DNA from: Anaerolineaceae bacterium UBA2274
Lineage (GTDB): Bacteria > Chloroflexota > Anaerolineae > Anaerolineales > Anaerolineaceae
Assembly (NCBI GenBank): GCA_002347705.1
Contig: DDWY01000061.1
Coordinates: 1 to 8,230 of the forward strand
Direction of reading: 5' to 3'
DNA length: 8,230 nt
The notes beneath the pieces were generated by a model. The model had not been told where the DNA came from, did not search any database, and was given only the letters and a program-made list of their open reading frames with translations. The position numbers and the translations under genes are program-made. Shown here in pieces: positions 6,005 through 8,230 of this stretch (the stretch's first letter is position 1; every line of letters starts with the position of its first letter).

Positions 6005-6332
6005 GTCATGCTGAGTCTCTTTTGCGAAGAATCTTAGGATGGCAAAAACACAATCCTTCGTTCCTCAGGATGACACACATTGTCATTCTGAATGCTAATC
6101 TGTCATTCTGAGCATTTTTTGCGAAGAATGTGATTGTGCAAAAACCAGATCTTTCGTCCCTCAGGATGACACACACATTGTCATGCTGATCGTAGAAGCT
6201 GTCATTCTGAGCCTCTCTTGCGAAGAATCTTATGGTAAAAAAGGCCAGATCCTTCGTTCCTCAGGATGACCCACACATTGTCATGCTGAGCGTAAAAGCT
6301 GTCATTCTGAGACGTTTTTGCAAAGAACCTTA
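6005..6332 (+). repeat. Tandem array of hairpin repeats, period about 99 bases
   Basis: Units begin at 6005, 6102, 6201 and 6301, giving intervals of 97, 99 and 100 bases. Each complete unit is a 69-70-base hairpin: outer arms GTCATTCTGAG and CTCAGGATGAC, inner arms CGAAGAATCT and GATCCTTCG, an unequal internal loop (CTCTTTTG against TTC), and an A-rich apical loop. A linker of 27-30 bases follows (6075-6101, 6171-6200, 6271-6300). It begins ACACACATTGTCATGCTGA or a close variant and itself contains another left half-site. The last unit (6301-6332) has only the left arm. Right arms lie at 6052-6074, 6149-6170 and 6249-6270. The period and lack of identical direct repeats with unique spacers exclude CRISPR. 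It resembles a REP/MITE-like intergenic family multiplied in tandem. Confidence 0.85.
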
Positions 6333-6400
6333 CCATTCACATCAAATACTTCGCTTCACTTAAGAAGGCGGATGGCGATTAGCTCGCAAATTCGGTTTAC

Positions 6401-6409
6401 TGGTAAAAT
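6401..6409 (+). promoter_or_regulatory. Extended -10 promoter element immediately before the M1 peptidase start
   Basis: TGGTAAAAT gives an extended TGn motif plus TAAAAT (6404-6409), with no recognisable -35. Transcription would begin near 6416 and the ATG is at 6418, so the leader would be about two bases. The lack of a well-placed Shine-Dalgarno sequence agrees with a leaderless message. Confidence 0.45.
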
Positions 6410-6417
6410 TGCTGGGT

Positions 6418-7902
6418 ATGAAAGTCCGAAAGTTGCTCTTGGTGCTGATCCTTTTCTCTCTCACCGCTGGTTGCACAGGGCAAGCGACCGAGACTGCCAT
6501 GCCCGAACCAACGGCAACCCCTGAATTAAACCCAACTCCTGAACCCAAACCAACACTTGAGCCCAGCCCCAGCCCGACTTTTGCGCCGGTCGAGCGGCAG
6601 CTTCCACCCCTGCCTGAAAATCGCACCCACTACAAGCTGGACCTGATCCTTAATTATTATTCGCATTTCGGCGCGGTGACGGAAGTGATCACCTACACCA
6701 ATCGCAGCAGCTACAGCCTGGAGGAGATCCATTTTGTGGTGCCACCTCGCAATTTTGAAAATAGTTACGAGCAGTCTGACCTGCGCGGCGAGCGTGTGGC
6801 GGGCTTCAGGGAAGAAGGCATCCACACCCTGGTCAGCCTTTCCTCTCCCCTATTGCCCGGAGAGACGACCACCTTTACCTTCAGCTTCAGGCTTTACTTC
6901 CCACTGCATCAGGGCATTTATGGCTATACCAACCGCCAAACCAACATTTCGGATTGGTACCCTTTCATCCCGCCTTATGACGAAGAACAAGGCTGGCTGG
7001 CATACGACCGCGTGGTGGATCAGGACAATATTATCGTGGGCGAGTCAATCGTCAACGAATTCAGCGATTTTGACGTAACCCTGGCGCTGACAGACCGCGC
7101 TGAACTGATCGAAGTCGCCGCCAGTTCCCCTGCCAGTGGTACGAATGGTAAGTTTTCCTATCACCTGGAAGGCGCGCGTGGTTTTTCGTTCTCGGTGAGC
7201 GACAGCTACTTTGAGCATGAGATCGTGCAGGACGGGGTTCGGATTCGCTCTTACGTCTTTATGAACAACATCGAAACCGGCAAAGCCGTCACGCAGATCG
7301 GCGCGAACGCGATGAAACTTTATGGCGAGCTTCTCTACCCCTATCCGCACGAAATGGTCTCGATTGTGGTCGGAGATTTCCTGCACAACATGGAAATGGA
7401 TGGCATGGTCATGATCAGTTATGGGATCTTTGACTTCTACAACGGGATGCCGCAGACAGACCTCGTGATCATGACCGCGCACGAGCTCATGCATATGTGG
7501 TTTTATTACACCATAGGCAGCAATCACGCCCTGGAACCCTGGCTGGATGAAGCCTTTGCCACCTACGCCGAGCTGCTTTACTACCAAACCTATCATCCCG
7601 CGGACGTGGAATGGTGGTGGGCAATTCGCATCCACGAGCAAAACCCCCAGGGATTTGTTGACTCTACCATCCATCTCGAGGGCGGTTATGTGCCTTACCG
7701 CAACGCCGTTTACCTGCGGGGGGTTCAGTTCCTGAACGAAGTCCGGCTGGCAGTCGGAGAGGAAGCTTTTTTTGCTGCTCTCAAGGATTACGCCTATAGC
7801 AACACCTGGCGCATTGCCACCCGGCAGGATTTCTTTGATATTATGGCGCGCCACAGCCAGGTGGACCTGACAGCCATTGTCTCCAATTATTTTAAAAACT
7901 AA
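6418..7902 (+). CDS. M1-like (gluzincin) zinc metallopeptidase, lipoprotein
   Basis: This 494-residue surface lipoprotein is a probable aminopeptidase or related peptidase. Residues 1-19 are a signal peptide ending TAGC (lipid Cys19). A Pro/Thr/Glu-rich spacer runs to about residue 60. The M1-type beta-saddle domain follows (about 65-265). The catalytic domain has HELMH (355-359) and Glu378, an exact HEXXH-x18-E zinc site, with WLDEAFATY around the third ligand. Tyr427 and Tyr432 in Y-RNAV-YLRG match the Tyr378/Tyr383 pair of LTA4 hydrolase. The exopeptidase GxMEN motif is degenerate: NMEMDGM at about 324-330 keeps Met-Glu but not Gly or Asn. The large C-terminal HEAT-like domain of classical M1 enzymes is absent. 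I chose ATG 6418 over the TTG at 6409 because the TTG overlaps the -10. The gene stands alone, flanked by repeats on both sides. Confidence 0.9.
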   Translation: MKVRKLLLVLILFSLTAGCTGQATETAMPEPTATPELNPTPEPKPTLEPSPSPTFAPVERQLPPLPENRTHYKLDLILNYYSHFGAVTEVITYTNRSSYSLEEIHFVVPPRNFENSYEQSDLRGERVAGFREEGIHTLVSLSSPLLPGETTTFTFSFRLYFPLHQGIYGYTNRQTNISDWYPFIPPYDEEQGWLAYDRVVDQDNIIVGESIVNEFSDFDVTLALTDRAELIEVAASSPASGTNGKFSYHLEGARGFSFSVSDSYFEHEIVQDGVRIRSYVFMNNIETGKAVTQIGANAMKLYGELLYPYPHEMVSIVVGDFLHNMEMDGMVMISYGIFDFYNGMPQTDLVIMTAHELMHMWFYYTIGSNHALEPWLDEAFATYAELLYYQTYHPADVEWWWAIRIHEQNPQGFVDSTIHLEGGYVPYRNAVYLRGVQFLNEVRLAVGEEAFFAALKDYAYSNTWRIATRQDFFDIMARHSQVDLTAIVSNYFKN

Positions 7903-8081
7903 ACCTTTATTGCTTTCGTTAGGACTTTTCACCGGAGTTTCTCATTTTAGTGCCCTGAAAAAAGCTTCCCAACAAATGAATATTCAAAAAATATCGGAAA
8001 ATGCAATCGTAGAATGGGTCGTCGTCATGGGATCCATACCAACCTGCGCCTCGCGATAGCCAACCCACTGAATGTAGTAAT

Positions 8082-8140
8082 TGGCATTCTGAGACTCTTT
8101 TGCGAAGAATCTGATTATTAGTGACCAGAATATGATGCCA
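8082..8140 (+). repeat. Hairpin repeat copy 6 (isolated, variant ends)
   Basis: GGCATTCTGAGACTCTTTTG then CGAAGAATCTGATTA (8083-8117) matches the left half of the array units. The outer ends are TGGCAT (8082-8087) and ATGCCA (8135-8140), a perfect 6-base pairing, with TTCTG and CAGAA inside. Compared with the array units (TGTCAT paired with ATGACA) both partners of one pair have changed. The inner right arm is lost. Confidence 0.65.
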
Positions 8141-8144
8141 AGAC

Positions 8145-8193
8145 CCACCCCCTTTATCCCCCTCCCTCGACGAAGTGCCCGTCAGGGTAGGGG
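8145..8193 (+). repeat. C-rich hairpin repeat, second copy
   Basis: CCACCCCCTTTA (8145-8156) is identical to 5881-5892 and is again followed by a C-rich tract. The hairpin here is better preserved: CCCCT-CCCT-C-GACG (8159-8172) pairs with CGTC-AGGG-T-AGGGG (8180-8193) around a 7-base loop, with single-base bulges. It sits five bases after hairpin repeat copy 6, whereas near 5768-5913 the two families are nested. Confidence 0.7.
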
Positions 8194-8230
8194 ATCAGGA
8201 AAAGTACTGCCTTGGGGTCATTCGTTATCT

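Larger units (their letters stand above)
5593..6408. other. Non-coding, repeat-rich intergenic region (816 bases)
   Basis: This gap separates the divergent trmI cluster and the M1 peptidase gene. From 5593 to 5718 I see only short GC-rich hairpins (for example CGGG-AACT-CCCG near 5637) and no convincing promoter for the trmI cluster, although one must lie here. An 11-base tandem duplication, a C-rich inverted pair enclosing one hairpin, and a tandem hairpin array occupy most of the rest. Positions 5914-6004 hold one weak hairpin near 5964-5986 and nothing else I can name. Open frames here (such as 5797-6111) translate the repeats and are not genes. Confidence 0.8.
7903..8230. other. Non-coding region downstream of the peptidase gene
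   Basis: No gene is supported in these 328 bases. From 7903 to 8081 I see nothing recognisable, not even a convincing terminator for the peptidase gene. A short open frame at 7877-8059 begins inside the peptidase gene and has no ribosome site or recognisable protein. The rest holds one copy of each of the two repeat families described upstream. Confidence 0.75.

Noticed and set aside
5797..6111. Plus-strand open frame of 104 codons in the repeat region
   Set aside because: It translates the hairpin and C-rich repeats; no ribosome site, low-complexity product, no recognisable domain.
6005..6332. CRISPR array
   Set aside because: The repeated unit is about 99 bases with internal pairing and the linkers are similar to each other, not unique spacers of uniform length; no cas genes.
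7045..7932. Long minus-strand open frame (295 codons) opposite the peptidase gene
   Set aside because: It lies antisense to the HEXXH-containing gene, has no ribosome site or recognisable motif, and follows from the codon bias of the real gene.
7877..8059. 60-codon plus-strand open frame overlapping the end of the peptidase gene
   Set aside because: It begins within the peptidase gene in another frame, lacks a ribosome site and shows no protein-like pattern.
7903..8081. Intrinsic terminator of the peptidase gene
   Set aside because: No GC-rich stem followed by a T-run could be found; the repeat hairpins further on might serve but lack a U-tract.

Overview
The window reads as a stretch of bacterial chromosome, most likely from an Anaerolineae-type Chloroflexota. 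That assignment is an inference. It rests on a long TL5/CTC-type ribosomal protein L25, a bacterial TrmI-type tRNA methyltransferase, several lipoproteins with Thr/Pro/Glu-rich linkers, and intergenic hairpin repeats of the TGTCATTCTGAG...GAAGAATCT kind that I associate with such genomes. There are eight genes, one cut by the window edge. No phage, plasmid, CRISPR or intact insertion-sequence genes were seen.

Layout. (1) Positions 1-2013, minus strand: a two-gene alpha-glucan module. A lipoprotein GH13 alpha-amylase (MPDLN type, subfamily GH13_36-like) is followed 22 bases later by the N-terminus of a lipoprotein GH57 glycosidase that runs off the left edge. Both would act outside the cytoplasmic membrane on starch- or glycogen-like polymers. 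(2) Positions 2143-2835, minus strand: an SRAP (YedK/HMCES) protein that shields abasic sites in DNA. It diverges from rplY (3089-3751, plus strand). The 253-base divergent region holds a promoter for each gene, a dyad over the SRAP promoter and a 28-base-period direct repeat. (3) Positions 3855-5592, minus strand: a tight cluster of a small three-helix membrane protein, TrmI (m1A58 tRNA methyltransferase) and a CoA-type Nudix hydrolase with a TTG start overlapping the trmI stop. rplY and this cluster converge on one bidirectional terminator. (4) Positions 5593-6408: a repeat-dense non-coding region with a tandem array of about 99-base hairpin units and a second, C-rich repeat family. (5) Positions 6418-7902, plus strand: a lipoprotein M1-like zinc metallopeptidase whose promoter -10 lies so close to its ATG that the message may be leaderless. 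(6) Positions 7903-8230: non-coding sequence with one more copy of each repeat family.

The genes are mostly housekeeping (L25, TrmI, SRAP, Nudix) plus surface hydrolases for polysaccharide and peptide. I do not see a clear new multi-gene system. The most unusual content is the repeat landscape around the peptidase gene: the tandem hairpin array, apparent compensatory change in a distant copy, and recurrence of the same two repeat families on both sides of the gene. Next come the direct repeat between the SRAP and rplY promoters and the coupled membrane protein-TrmI-Nudix cluster.
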